A stretch of 64,000 nucleotides of DNA from Meghimatium bilineatum (GCA_034231615.1 CM067310.1:2311501-2375500); one strand, 5' to 3'. Shown: positions 10,317-20,930, counted from the first letter of the stretch. Numbers and translations: made by a program. Notes: generated by a model from the letters alone, not told the origin.

Positions 10317-10913
10317 AATGACGATGTTTACTCCCAGGTAAATACAATAGTGTCTAATGCCGATATTTACTCCCAGGTAAATACAATGGTGTCTAATGAC
10401 GATATTTACTTAAAGGTAAATACAATGATGTCTAATGACGATAATTACTCCCAGGTAAATACAATAGTGTCTAATGACGATATTTACTCCCAGGTAAATA
10501 CAATGGTGTCTAATGACGATATTTACTCCCAGGTAAATACAATAGTGTCTAATGACGATATTTACTCCCAGGTAAATACAATAGTGTCTAATGACGATAT
10601 TTACTCCCAGGTAAATACAATGATGTCTAATGACGATAATTACTCCCAGGTAAATACAATAGTGTCTAATGACGATATTTACTCCCAGGTAAATACAATG
10701 GTGTCTAATGATGATATTTAATCCAGGTAAATACAATGGTGTCTAATGATGATATTTAATCCAGGTAAATACAATAGTGTCTAATGACGATATTTACTGC
10801 CAGGTAAATACAATGGTGTCTAATGACGATGTTTACTCCCAGGTAAATACAATAGTGTCTAATGATGATATTTAATCCAGGTAAATACAATGGTGTCTAA
10901 TGACGATGTTTAC
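10317..10913. repeat. 39-bp array filling a TRPC intron
   Basis: About 15 units with core AATACAATAGTGTCTAATGA. The intron runs 10913-10292; only about 25 bases at its 3' end are not array. The authentic donor is part of the first unit, and each unit has GTAAAT at the equivalent place on the gene strand. Confidence 0.97.
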
Positions 10914-11090
10914 CTTAAAATGCTTTTCAATACGCGACAATCTCCTGAGTTCCGCTGCTAACTCAAATGCTGTGAGTACGGGATCCTTGCTGGACAGTGA
11001 GATGTAAGCCTCGCTAGCTAGCCCCCTGTAAGCGTTCAGTCGATACTTAGCCAGGCGAAGCTGATCAAACTTCATCTTATTGCGGCATTC
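10914..11090 (-). CDS. TRPC: TRPC exon, TRP_2 region
   Basis: The acceptor is TGATCAG before 11090 and the donor TTTAAG|GTAAAC after 10914. The 59 codons (residues 182-240) start EC, completing the zinc motif with Cys183, then give LNAYRGLASEAYISLSSKDP and VLTAFELAAELRRLSRIEK. This is the family-typical stretch (in vertebrates [20 protein letters not shown]) that links the ankyrin domain to the linker helices. Both ends are phase 0. The donor hexamer itself is the first unit of a 39-bp array that fills the next intron, and a 25-bp array starts 37 bases before the acceptor. Confidence 0.95.
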
Positions 11091-11126
11091 CTGATCAGAA
11101 GATGACATGAAGTCGTTAAGTAAGAT

Positions 11127-11350
11127 TGTGCTAAAACAGGCAGGTACAGTTTGTGTTAAAACAGGCAGGTACAGTTTGTGTTAAAACAGGCAGGTACAGT
11201 TTGTGTTAAAACAGGCAGGTACAGTTTGTGCTAAAACAGGCAGGTACAGTTTGTGCTAAAACAGGCAGGTACAGTTTGTGCTAAAACAGGCAGGTACAGT
11301 TTGTGCTAAAACAGGCAGGTACAGTTTGTGCTAAAACTGGCAGGTACAGT
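11127..11350. repeat. 25-bp array before TRPC acceptor
   Basis: Core AAAACAGGCAGGTACAGTTT, nine copies. Begins 37 bases from the acceptor of exon 10914-11090. Confidence 0.95.
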
Positions 11351-11499
11351 TAATCAGCGTAACTAGTGATGGTGTTGGTAGGGTGTGATAGTAGTAATTG
11401 TTGGATTTGCTGACAGTGCGAGTCTCAGAAGGGAACATGATAGTCATAATGAGTTTGATAGGATATTTATTGCCCCATCTATATATTCTAAATATGTGA

Positions 11500-11800
11500 G
11501 CACGTAAAACCCGTCACGTTCATAGGGGGCACCACATTGAATGTGTCAACACACAGAGTGTTCCAGAGATTTCTATTTTCAACAATACCAACGAGTGAGG
11601 AAAAATCTTGTCTTGTCCAGTTTTTGATGTTGTCTATCCATGCTTTTATTTGTCCTCTGCTTTTTCCACGTTCGACTGTTCCATGAAGTATTATTTTTGA
11701 CAAAGAATCATGTCGGCATACATGTCCAGCCCATGCAAGTGTTCGTTGTTTCACTATTGAAAGCAATGGTTCTTGTCGAGCTGTATACATTTATATTTGA
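11500..11800 (-). mobile_element. LINE 3' end
   Basis: The reverse frame encodes EPLLSIVKQRTLAWAGHVCR, HDSLSKIILHGTVERGKSRG and QIKAWIDNIKNWTRQDFSS, ending VVPPMNVTGF: the tail of the same LINE family as 13260-13850 and 61660-62150. Confidence 0.8.
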
Positions 11801-11959
11801 TTTCTTACCTACACATTTATTTCAGGCTCTCTACATGAGATTCGTAGAATTCGTCTATCTAATTATCTATGGCAATATTTTAGTGGCCGGCAAGATTTAT
11901 TTGGCGGCGCCCGTCTCCTCTCCAGGTATCCTTAAAAGATACATCCCCCATAGGACAGT

Positions 11960-12800
11960 GTGAATGTCGAGGACAGTGCCAGCCTCAGAGGGTATTGCAT
12001 GCCTTAGAGGATATTGTGAGCCTTATATGATAGTGTGAGCCTAAGAGGATAGTGTGAACCTAAGAGGATAGTGTGAACCTCAGAGGATAGTATGAGCCTC
12101 GGAGAATAGTTAGAGCCTCAGAGGATAATGTGAGCCACAGAGGATAGTGTGAACCTCAGAGGATAGTGTGAGCCTCAGAGGATAGTGTCAGTCTCAGAGA
12201 ATAGTTAGAGCCTCAGAGGACAGTGCAAGTCGCAGAGTATGGTGAGAGAGCCAGTGCATAGTAAGCGCCTCAGAGGATAGTGAGAGCACCAAAGGATGGT
12301 GATAATCTCAGAGGGCAGTGTGAGTCTCAGAGGATGACTGAGTTACAGAAGACTAAGAGTCTCAGAGGATATTGTAAGACTCAGAGGACAGTTAGAGCTC
12401 AAGAGGATAGTTGAGAGCCCAAGAGGATAGTTGATAGCTCAAGAGGATTGTTGAGAGCCCAAGAGGATAGTTGAGAGCACAAGAGGATAGTTCAGAGCCC
12501 AAGAGGATAGTTCAGATCCCAAGAGGATAGTTAAGAGCCCAAGAGGATAGTTGAGAGCCCAAGAGGATAGTTGAGAGCCCAAGAGGATAGTTCAGAGCCC
12601 AAGAGGATAGTTGAGAGCCCAAGATGATAGTTCAGAGCCCAAGAGGATAGTTTAGAGCCCAAGAGGATAGTTGAGAGCCCAAGAGGATAGTGGAGAGCCC
12701 GAGGATAGTTGAGAGCACAAGAGGATAGTTCAGAGCCCAAGAGGATAGTTGAGAACCTCAGATAACAATGAGAACCTCAAATGATAGAGAGAAGCAGAGG
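11960..12800. repeat. 20-bp degenerate array, about 40 units
   Basis: Units of the type AGAGGATAGTTGAGAGCCCA, diverged at the 11960-12400 side and homogeneous at 12400-12740. Lies in the TRPC intron after exon 12869-13026. Confidence 0.93.
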
Positions 12801-12868
12801 ATAGTGAGAGACTCAAAGGACAGTGATAGCCCCAGATGAAATTATTTAGCAACTAACATGTCAACTAC

Positions 12869-13026
12869 CTGGCAGCCACACGTAAATTTGTGAGGTTTCA
12901 TGATACTTTCTCCTCTGATCAGTAACAACTGTACGATTTCAAACTGGTTTTTCTGTGCTGCCAAGATCAAAGGTGTTATGTCGGGAGAAAACTGGGAGTC
13001 TGGGTAAGCTGTTTTGTAGAATCCGT
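12869..13026 (-). CDS. TRPC: TRPC exon, ankyrin repeat 4 and first half of zinc site
   Basis: The acceptor is TTGTCAG before 13026 and the donor TGCCAG|GTAGTT after 12869. Residues 129-181 include FSPDITPLILAAQKNQFEIV, the best conserved TRPC ankyrin unit (SPDITPIILAAH in vertebrates). It ends with PHKFTCGCQ, which supplies His174, Cys178 and Cys180 of the TRPC zinc site. Phase 0 at the 3' end. A (TTA)n microsatellite begins about 50 bases upstream of the acceptor and a 20-bp array begins about 60-80 bases past the donor. Confidence 0.94.
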
Positions 13027-13073
13027 CTGACAAATAATAACAGAGATTGGAAATTATTCAGTGCAAACCAGAT

Positions 13074-13114
<41 letters not shown>

Positions 13115-13160
13115 CATAATAATAATCATCATAATCATAATCATAATAATCATAATAAAA
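13074..13160. repeat. (ATA)n microsatellite
   Basis: AATAAT triplets with CAT interruptions, about 50 bases upstream of the acceptor of exon 12869-13026. Confidence 0.95.
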
Positions 13161-13259
13161 CCAATAACCTGTCATTGTCGTATGGATGTCACACTGAGAC
13201 ATTGTTTTAGGGATGTCACACTGAGACACTGAGGTTAGAGATCAGTGGCAGATTAGGGA

Positions 13260-13850
13260 GATACAGTGGGAGGTTGAGAACGAAAATAAGGATGTAGATG
13301 GCTTTAGCGTCTTTGTCAAGACTAACTGTGATTTGGAAAAGCAACATCAATGTTGGAGTGAAAATCAAACTGTATAAGTCGCTGATGCTTTCTGTTGTGT
13401 TGTATGGTTGTGAGAGTTGGACACTCACTGCGGACATGGAGAGAAGATTACAGGATTTCGAGTACAAATTCTGCAGACGAATTCTAAAAATTTCCTATAG
13501 GGAACATAAGACCAATGTGTACGTAAGAAATAAAGTAGAGATGTGTGCAGGTGTCCAGTAACCATTGCTTTCAATAGTGTAACGACGAAAATTAGCATGG
13601 TTTGGACATGTACGCAGGCACGATTCCTTGTCAAAAACAATACTGCAGGGAACTGTCGAGGGTAGAAGAAGCAGAGGGGGACAAATAAAGGCATGGACAG
13701 ACAACATCAAGGAATGGAATGGGCAAGATATTTCCACACTCATCCGCATCGCTGAGGATAGAATTCGCTGAAAGACTCTGTGTGCTGAGGCATCCAATGT
13801 GGTACCCCTACAACCCTGAAGGTTACGGGTTTATTGATTGATTGAAAGGG
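13260..13850 (+). mobile_element. LINE 3' end in TRPC intron
   Basis: Plus-strand frames show KIKLYKSLMLSVVLYGCESW, LTADMERRLQDFEYKFCRRI and, after a stop at 13559, RRKLAWFGHVRRHDSLSK and GGQIKAWTDNIKEWNGQDIS. The 3' end carries a short TTGATTGATTGA tail near 13831-13843. This is the reference copy for recognising the arrays at 51.1, 53.0 and 61.7 kb. Confidence 0.85.
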
Positions 13851-13884
13851 TAAAATAATGTCACTTGAATGAATATACTCATAC

Positions 13885-13996
13885 TCGTGTCCCCGAGTTT
13901 TAGAAAATACTCACACCTGTGTCCCCGATTTTTAGAAAATACTCACACCTGTGTCCCCGATTTTTAGAAAATACTCATACCTGTGTCCCCGAGTTT
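13885..13996 (-). repeat. 32-bp tandem duplication of an exon end and 5' splice site
   Basis: Starts of GTCCCCGA at 13889, 13921, 13953 and 13985 give a 32-bp period. On the gene strand each unit has GGGGACACAG or a variant followed by GTRTGAG; the unit at 13981-13996 is the real exon end. Use of the second or third donor would read a TAA six codons after the true junction. Confidence 0.93.
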
Positions 13997-14137
13997 TCTT
14001 CTTTCCTTCCACATCTCCAGGTATCTTTTATGTCTCAAAATGACTTCAGCAATCTGCGTGTGCTCGGCACTAATAGCCTGAAGCACCGCCTCAAATATGT
14101 GATGTGGGCTGGACTTCTCCAAAAGGGCTTCCACCAC
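13981..14137 (-). CDS. TRPC: TRPC exon, ankyrin repeats 2-3
   Basis: The acceptor is TTATAG before 14137 and the donor CACAG|GTATGAG after 13981. The 52 codons plus one base (residues 77-128) begin VVEALLEKSSPHHIFEAVLQ, followed by AISAEHTQIAEVILRHKRY. They match the second and third ankyrin units of TRPC channels, where the equivalents read LLLNH..VGDALLYAI. The exon ends in phase 1; the split codon joins to GAC (Asp) in the next exon. The last bases of this exon and its donor are copied three more times in the downstream intron with a 32-bp period. Confidence 0.93.
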
Positions 14138-14279
14138 CTATAACATAAACATTAAACGAAGATTACTATTTCGAAGCAATGTCCCAAATACAAGATGTTG
14201 GCTGGATGTCTTCAATAGAACATTGACATCCTGTAACATAAATATCGAAACAACAAAGTGGTGTTAGAAACTCTTTGTT

Positions 14280-14710
14280 CGTTTTCTTTTCTTTCCACGA
14301 TGTTCTCCCTATTCTACTATATATCCATATCTCAAAGGCATCAATTCTGTCTTCTATTGTTTTGGTTTATTGTCCATGTTTTTGAATCATACATTAATAT
14401 ATAACAGATGTAGCATTTTATAATTATGATTTTCAATTTGTTTGTTATTTGTTTAGATATCAATATTTCAATTATGTCATTGAAGGTACTTTTAGCCATT
14501 CCTATTCTCCTTTTAACTTCTGTTTCACATCTGCCATCTTTGTGATTATGTGTCCGAGATATTGATACTGTTTTACTTGTTGTAGTTTCTCTCCATGTAT
14601 GTTTATGTTTAGCTCTTGTTCGTCTGTGACTTTGCTGATTATCATGGATTCTTGCTTTCTTGGATGTTTATATCTAATCCATATTCTTTACTTGTTTTAT
14701 CGACCTGACC
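14280..14710 (-). mobile_element. LINE RT fragment
   Basis: The reverse strand reads GRCETEVKRRIGMAKSTFND, then a region equivalent to LMYDSKTWTIN and FxIWxYxRIxRTSWKE, all broken by stops. The same family as 20295-20660. In the TRPC intron between the exons at 14137 and 15601. Confidence 0.75.
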
Positions 14711-15276
14711 TGTTAGACTTAATACAAAGTTAAATATGGTTAAAGGGCAGTCCATAAATTGCAGCAACCATTTTGTTGTGCAATTGGTGAACCTAGTTAA
14801 TACCGTGAGAAGAATCCAGGGACTCATTCTGCTTAATTATGTGAATCTTCAAATTTTACCCAGCACCTAAGAGTGTGCAAAAAAAAAGAAAAAATAGGGA
14901 GGTGGAATGTCCGCTTATTGTCATCTCTTTGTCATCCATGATGACCATTTGACAGATGACAATAATAAGACATGGAGACAGATGTAGTGACTGATGATTG
15001 TTCACAGAAAGTAAGGTTGCCTGTCAGCCTATATCTATCTTACAATAAATAGAACATTTCTGGAACAATGACAGTGATTCTTTTATATGCACCCTGAACT
15101 ATAACTCCAGACCCTGATTGCCACACCTGCATCATTATCCATCATCCACTATCCACCCATCACCACCACTATCATCATCATCATCATCATTATCATCATC
15201 GTCGTCGTAGTCGTTATAATTGAAATGTAAAGAATTGTTCTCTTAAAAATATTCCGACTTCAAGTTCTACTTATCA

Positions 15277-15560
15277 TCTAACAACATTATCTAATAACAA
15301 CATTATCTAATAACAACATTATCTAATAACAACATTATCTAATAACAACATTATCTAATAACAACATTATCTAATAACAACATTATCTTCTAACAACATT
15401 ATCTTCTAACAACATTATCTAATAACAACATTATCTAATAACAACATTATCTAATAACAACATTATCTTCTAACAACATTATCTAATAACAACATTATCT
15501 AATAACAACATTATCTAATAACAACATTATCTAATAACAACATTATCTTCTAACAACAAA
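15277..15560. repeat. 16-bp array after TRPC donor
   Basis: Unit AACAACATTATCTAAT with a CTTCT variant, about 17 copies, starting about 40 bases past the donor of the start exon. Confidence 0.95.
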
Positions 15561-15600
15561 CAACAATCTGAGGTGATTGTGAAACAGCTGATTACATTAC

Positions 15601-15839
15601 CTCCAAGTGCTCATTTTTGACTGCAAGTCTTAGAGCTGTGCGCCCCAGAGCATCAATACAGTCAACGTTGAGATCAGTGTTGAGGCTGATAAGTTTCTTC
15701 AAGTTGTGTATATCTCCAAACTCTGCGGCATGGAGAAACTCTTCCTCGACATCAGCGAACTGAAAGGGTTTATAATCATCCCAGGAAAGGTTATAGTTTA
15801 GAAGTTTCATCTTCATTACATTATCCATGGTATTTGTGT
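15601..15839 (-). CDS. TRPC: TRPC exon with start codon and first ankyrin repeat
   Basis: The acceptor is TTCAG before 15839 and the donor is GAG|GTAATG after 15601. The first 11 bases read as 5' UTR up to ACCATGG, with the ATG at 15828-15826 in a strong Kozak context. Translation gives 76 residues: about 28 of N-terminal leader, then EEEFLHAAEFGDIHNLKKL and a second helix ending GRTALRLAVKNEHLE, the ankyrin repeat 1 pattern of TRPC proteins. With this start the zinc-site histidine falls at residue 174, close to its position in TRPC5 as I recall it, which supports this ATG over an upstream one. It ends in phase 0 and continues in frame into the exon at 14137. Confidence 0.92.
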
Positions 15840-15964
15840 CTGAATACAATAGTTTTAATACATGCTAGAGATAAGATAACTAAAGTAACCAACATGATCT
15901 CCTAGTTCAATCTTTATCTCCTCAATGGTTTCCTAGTCCTGTCAGAATCTATATAGGAGACTCC

Positions 15965-16560
15965 ATAAAGTAGAGGTTCCGATCCTGCATTAGTACATTT
16001 AGAAAGATCCATAAAATGGAGTTTCCAGTCATACAATAACAAATTTAGAATGCTCCATAAAATGGAGTTTCCAGTCATACAATAACACATTTAGAATGCT
16101 CCATAAAATGGAGTTTCCAGTCATACAATAACAAATTTAGAATGCTCCATAAAATGGAGTTTCCAGTCATACAATAACAAATTTAGAATGCTCCATAAAA
16201 TGGAGTTTCCAGTCATACAATAACAAATTTAGAATGCTCCATAAAATGGAGTTTCCAGTCAAACAATAACAAATTTAGAATGCTCCATAAAATTGAGTTT
16301 CCAGTCATACAATAACAAATTTAGAATGCTCCATAAAATTGAGTTTCCAGTCATACAATAACACATTATAAGGCTCCAAAAAATCGAATTTCCAAAATCT
16401 ACAGTAATAAACGTAGAAGACTCAGTAATGAAGTTTCAGAACCTACAGTAACACATTTAGAAGACTCCATAAAAGGGAGTTTCCAGTCATACAGTAACAC
16501 ATTTAGAAGACTCCATAAAAGGGAGTTTCCAGTCATACAGTAACACATGTAAAAGACTCA
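15965..16560. repeat. 46-bp array
   Basis: Core CTCCATAAAATGGAGTTTCC (an 8-bp inverted repeat in each unit), about 12 copies, more diverged at the right. Lies just 5' of the TRPC start exon. Confidence 0.93.
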
Positions 16561-17070
16561 ATAAAATGGAGTTTCCAGCAAAACTTTCAGAAACCACCAC
16601 ATTACCAAGATAGCAAAACCTTTACAAACAATAACACAATTAGAATGCTCCGTAAAATGGAGTTTCCAATTCTAGAGTAATAAATCTAGAAGACTGCACA
16701 CACTGGGGGTTTCCAAGCCTACAGTATTACATTGTGACTACTAAATAAAAATAAATAAAAGAATTATCCACCAACAGCACGGTGGTCAGGTCTAAATGAA
16801 ATTATCTAATATATTAAACTAGAGGAGTGATTTCACTGTACACAGGTTTCACCCATACGTACTCTATAAATCTCAACATAGATGTACATGTACACCGCGT
16901 GCTGAGAGTATAAATAAGGGAAATATCATCATCATAATCAAGTGTCGTCTCCGCAAATAGCGAATATTAACGAAGATTCCACTTGTATTTCTGCCTACCC
17001 AGAGAACGCGGCGTCGTAGCTTAAGGAGATAACAAAGCACACTTAAAACAAATGAACTTGTGAACAGGAA
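16560..17070. other. Region upstream of TRPC start exon, nothing assigned
   Basis: Degenerate continuation of the 46-bp array to about 16740, then unique sequence. No promoter element could be supported. Confidence 0.5.
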
Positions 17071-17074
17071 TCAC

Positions 17075-17560
17075 GTCCTAATTGTGAACCATCTATAGAA
17101 GTCACGTCCTTGTTGTGAACCCCCTATAGAAGTCACGTCCTAGCCGTGAACCTTTTATAGATGCCACGTACTTGTTGTGAACTCCCTACAGAAGTCACGT
17201 CCTTGTTGTGAACCCTCTACCTTGTGAACATAAAGCAAATGACTTCATAACCACACTATGAAGATAGTAAAAGCTTCACAAGCCATCACACTACGAAGAC
17301 GGCAGAACCTTCACAAACAACAAAGCTAAAAGATGACAAAAATTATTTCACAAACCACCGCACTATAAAGATAGCAAAACCTTCACAAACAAACCACTAC
17401 ACTACAAAGATAGCAAAACCTTCACAAACAAACCACTACACTACAAAGATAGCAAAACCTTCAAAAACCACCATACTACGAAGATAGTTGAACCCTCACA
17501 AACCATCACACAACGATTATAGCTGAACCTCACAAATCACCACACCACAAAGATAGCATT
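17075..17560. repeat. Two degenerate arrays (about 31 bp and about 40 bp)
   Basis: GAAGTCACGTCCTTGTTGTG repeats to about 17225, then CACTACAAAGATAGCAAAAC repeats to 17560. Confidence 0.8.
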
Positions 17561-17574
17561 GCTCTTCATCCGTA

Positions 17575-18105
17575 TATTTTAACTCTCTCTCTCAGAATGT
17601 ATCGCTAATTGTATATTTTAACTCTCTCCTAGAATGTATTTGTTAATTGTATATTTTAACTCTCTCCTAGAATGTATTTGCTAATTGTATATTTTAACTC
17701 TCTCTTAGAATGTATCGCTAATTGTATATTTTAACTCTCTCTTAGAATGTATCGCTAATTTTAACTTTAATTCTCAGAATGTATCGCTAATTGTATATTT
17801 TAACCTTCTCTCAGAATGTATCGCTAATTGTATATTTTAACTCTCAGAATGTATCGCTAATTGCATATTTTAACTCTCAGAATGTATCGCTAATTGTATA
17901 TTTTAACTCTCTCTCAGAATGTATCGCTAATTGTATATTTTAACTCTCAGAATGTATCGCTAATTGTATATTTTAACTCTCTCTCAGAATGTATCGCTAA
18001 TTGTATATTTTAACTCTCAGAATGTATCGCTAATTGTATATTTTAACTCTCAGAATGTATCGCTAATTGTATATTTTAACTCTCTCCTAGAATGTATCGC
18101 TATTT
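17575..18105. repeat. 33-37-bp variable array
   Basis: Core AATGTATCGCTAATTGTATA, followed by TTTTAACTCTC of variable length; about 15 units. Confidence 0.93.
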
Positions 18106-18364
18106 GTATATTAAACAACTTGTAATCTCAAAGTGCGCGGCGAATTGATGTCAGTTTAATTAACCAGGTTCAAATCTCCTGCTCTTGACTTATTTTCAAC
18201 AGAAATAGTTGATGGTTGTAGATTTGATGGTAGAGCGGATAGAGTGTTCAACATACACATCCAACTCTGTCGAATGAACTCTTTGTTCGAAAATTGATTG
18301 TCCATAGTATCGAATTTTCAAGCGATGCGATTGGAAATAACAGTGTTATCTAAAATCTAACAAA

Positions 18365-18660
18365 ATACAAATAGCCCGTATGTTGCCAGGGTCGGAAAGG
18401 AGAACAAATAATAGTGATGCTGTTACCTGTCATGTACGTTGTAAGACGAGACTAAGGATTTTTTAGGGGTGAAATTGGCTATGTCATCCCATAAAGGGTC
18501 AGAATAACCAAGATAGCACGATGAAATCGGATGTGTCAGATCGAAAGGCTCAGATATCGCAGTCAAGCTGTGAACCATTCCGTGATTCCATTCAGCGCAT
18601 TCCGTTCTCTGGACCACATCCTGTTAATCTGCAGGAGTTTGAGAATGAACGTTGAAGAAT
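18365..18660 (+). mobile_element. Core-SINE copy
   Basis: Full-length form: AGCCCGTATGTTGCCAGG, core CGTTGTAAGACGAGACTAAG, CCCATAAAGGGTCAGA, GATGTGTCAGATCGAAAGG, and the 3' end GAGTTTGAGAATGAACG. Confidence 0.8.
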
Positions 18661-18857
18661 AGTTTTATAGCGCTTCAATGATTAATGTCACTGACTGCCT
18701 AGAACATTCCAGCATTAAAACAACACAATCATTCATGGGCGGTCAACAATTGTCAAATGTTTACAATCATTGACAGAAAATAAACAGCTTGTTGACAACA
18801 AATATATAGACCTAACAAATTATCATTGCATTTATAGAAACAATTTAAACACATTTT

Positions 18858-19018
18858 CCCCGCCGCAGACGGATGTGTCGGGCCATTGGTGTAAATAAAA
18901 CGGCGACACAACGCATTTCCATTCTCTGGAAAACATCCTGCTAGAAATCTAGTAGGACAATGGTCTTGCTACAAGGGAGATCCAGCAGGAGTTTGAGAAT
19001 GAACGATGAAAAAAACCC
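18858..19018 (+). mobile_element. Short SINE subfamily copy
   Basis: Related at the 3' end to the core-SINE but with its own middle: CCGCAGACGGATGTGTCGGG, AATAAAACGGCGACACAACG, CATTTCCATTCTCTGG and GGGAGATCCAGCAGGAGTTT. Other copies lie at 21322 and 42185. Confidence 0.75.
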
Positions 19019-19019
19019 A

Positions 19020-20050
19020 CATTTTTGTGATATTCTAGACATCTCTACTTTCCAGTGAGTTGCAGTGTTTGAAAATATGAACAATAATATTCCATATATC
19101 TATTGCTTGTGCTCTGTTTATGCTGTCAGGTGTCGGAGGATTGAATGACGATCCGTTTTCGGGCTATGACATGTTTGGTCACTTGATATGCAGTAATACT
19201 GTGCCGTGTCAGAATGTTGATAACTTGATTCTTGATTAGAAACTGACATCACAGCACGTGAGGCATACCCCTATAAGTGTTCCGCCCTCCGTTCCAGCAG
19301 CTATCCGACTGGATGGTATTTCGAGTCTACTGCCGCCGAAACAGATGTCGACATCAGGGCACAACTCTGGCCCTGGTGACAGATTTCTTTATTGTTCCGC
19401 CCACCCACGCCGTGCCCGTAACTAGTTCAAGCACAACGTCGGACTGTCGGAACAACATGGTAACTGTTATCGAAGGTGTTTCATATTGTATGTTAAGTAT
19501 TACTAAATTGTTTGCCTTCACTAACACATGCACTTGTAACGTTAATACTATATAGACAATCGGCGTTCAAACCACCATCTAATTCAAATAAGTTCGGTTT
19601 GTTTGTGAGAAGAGCCTTCTAACCACCCTACCACCGAAGCGACAGAACCACTTTTACTTAATGCTGAAAATACGTTAGTTTTGTGATATTAAATTTAAAA
19701 AAAATAAATGTTAGTGTTTAATTCTGTTTGTGAAAATATCTCCTGAATTCAAATCACATCTCACAAATTAATGTACAAGTTCCGATCTCAGCTGCAGTGA
19801 AACTGATTCTAACATAACTTGGGCTCCAGTTATACAAGAGAATTAATAAAAGGTGTTTCCTTTTATGAATAATTGATAATTGATTATGTATGCCAGGGAT
19901 TATTTCAGAGTACTAATCCGATATGTTAGGCAGAAATCAATGTTATCTTTTGTTAAATAATGTACGATAAATAACATGCAACAGAAGCGGGAAATATTTG
20001 CAGTCGATGCAACATGGATGAGCCTGGATGCTGATGGCGAATGTCAACCA
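19020..20050. other. Mostly unassigned; one shared 55-bp segment
   Basis: TCGGAACAACATGGTAACTG at about 19448 recurs at about 60967 with its flanks (GTCAAGCACAACGT), so an unknown dispersed repeat is present. Confidence 0.5.
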
Positions 20051-20182
20051 ACTCTGTTCATCTGATATCTATTTCCATAGCAACGTGTGTCAACAGATTT
20101 TATGAATTCTATCAAACCTCTATTCATCTGATATCTATTCCCATAGCAACGTGTGTCAACAGATTTCTGAATTCTATGAAAC
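20050..20182. repeat. Two-copy tandem duplication, about 67 bp
   Basis: Both copies have TTCATCTGATATCTATT and CATAGCAACGTGTGTCAACA. Confidence 0.85.
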
Positions 20183-20294
20183 CGCTTCTTTAATTAAAAA
20201 ATTGCTATTTCAATCAAATTTGCAATGTATATATTCTAAAGTTACTATGGACAAGGACTGGTTCATGTCTTGTATTATGTCCAAACTATTTGAT

Positions 20295-20660
20295 ATGTTC
20301 AGGTTTTATTTCTTTTAATATTTTTTTCTATCAGACGCAGTGCTGTCAATTCTCTCTGTTTTCTTCTTTCCTTGAATTTCTCCCTATTCTTGTTTATATC
20401 CGCACATCGGCGGCATCAATTCTGTCTTCAAGTTGTTTGTTCATTGTTTCAGTTTATGAACAAACACATTATCCATATTTCTGAGCCATATATAAATATA
20501 GAATATATGTACTCGTAGAATTTTATAATTCTCATTTTAGTTTGTTTATGATTTGTTTAGATGTTAATATTTTCCTCATGTTATTGAAAGTTATTTTTGC
20601 CATTTTATTCTCCTTTTAACTTCTGTTACATATCTACCATCATTTGTGTATCTCGTCTGC
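20295..20660 (-). mobile_element. LINE RT fragment
   Basis: Closely similar to 14280-14710 on the same strand, covering the GRCETEVKRR to TSWKE segment, with several stops. Confidence 0.7.
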
Positions 20661-20849
20661 TAAGATCGTCGTCTTGGGTGACCATTACCTTGCAACCAGC
20701 AACCATACCTTCCATTGTTAGTTTTTCCATTCCGTTTTGAATCTTTATGTGGCCAAAAATCGCAGCTTTCTTATTATAATGTCGTTTAAGAATCAATCCA
20801 ATGAATAGAAATGTTGGAATTCTGAATTTAGGAAAGATTAAGATGTGCG

Positions 20850-20930
20850 GCAGTGTAGTCGAGTGGTAGAGAACATTTCTTGGATAACCTAGGTAACAGG
20901 TTCAAACTCAACGCAGACAAATGTGCATCT
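20850..20930 (+). mobile_element. tRNA-like SINE head
   Basis: GTAGTCGAGTGGTAGAGA (A box type) and ACAGGTTCAAACTC (B box type) are spaced about as in a tRNA. The following GTTCAGAAAGCAATG segment also occurs at 35298. Not a functional tRNA: the acceptor arm does not pair. Confidence 0.5.

Larger units (their letters stand above)
1380..15839 (-). other. TRPC: TRPC-family cation channel gene, 5' part (spans 8 found exons)
   Basis: Canonical transient receptor potential channels are tetrameric, Ca2+-permeable plasma-membrane channels acting downstream of phospholipase C. Exons at 15601-15839, 13981-14137, 12869-13026, 10914-11090, 10118-10291 and 7244-7408 join in frame to 353 codons from an ACCATGG start to the pre-S1 region. 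Exons 2440-2549 and 1380-1519 join in frame and cover the S1-S2 loop to S3. All junctions are AG/GT. Order and content follow vertebrate TRPC4/5 and fly TRP: ankyrin repeats, the zinc motif, a NAYRGLASEAYISLSS-like TRP_2 stretch, FVAHPSCQQ, and S2/S3. No S1 exon was found between 7244 and 2549; S4-S6, the pore and the TRP box lie beyond the left edge. The introns are filled with tandem arrays, SINEs and LINE pieces. Family assignment is secure; the subtype is not. Confidence 0.93.

Noticed and set aside
19277-19555. 92-codon plus-strand frame
   Set aside because: Part of it (19427-19475) is a dispersed repeat shared with 60945-61000; composition is not convincing.
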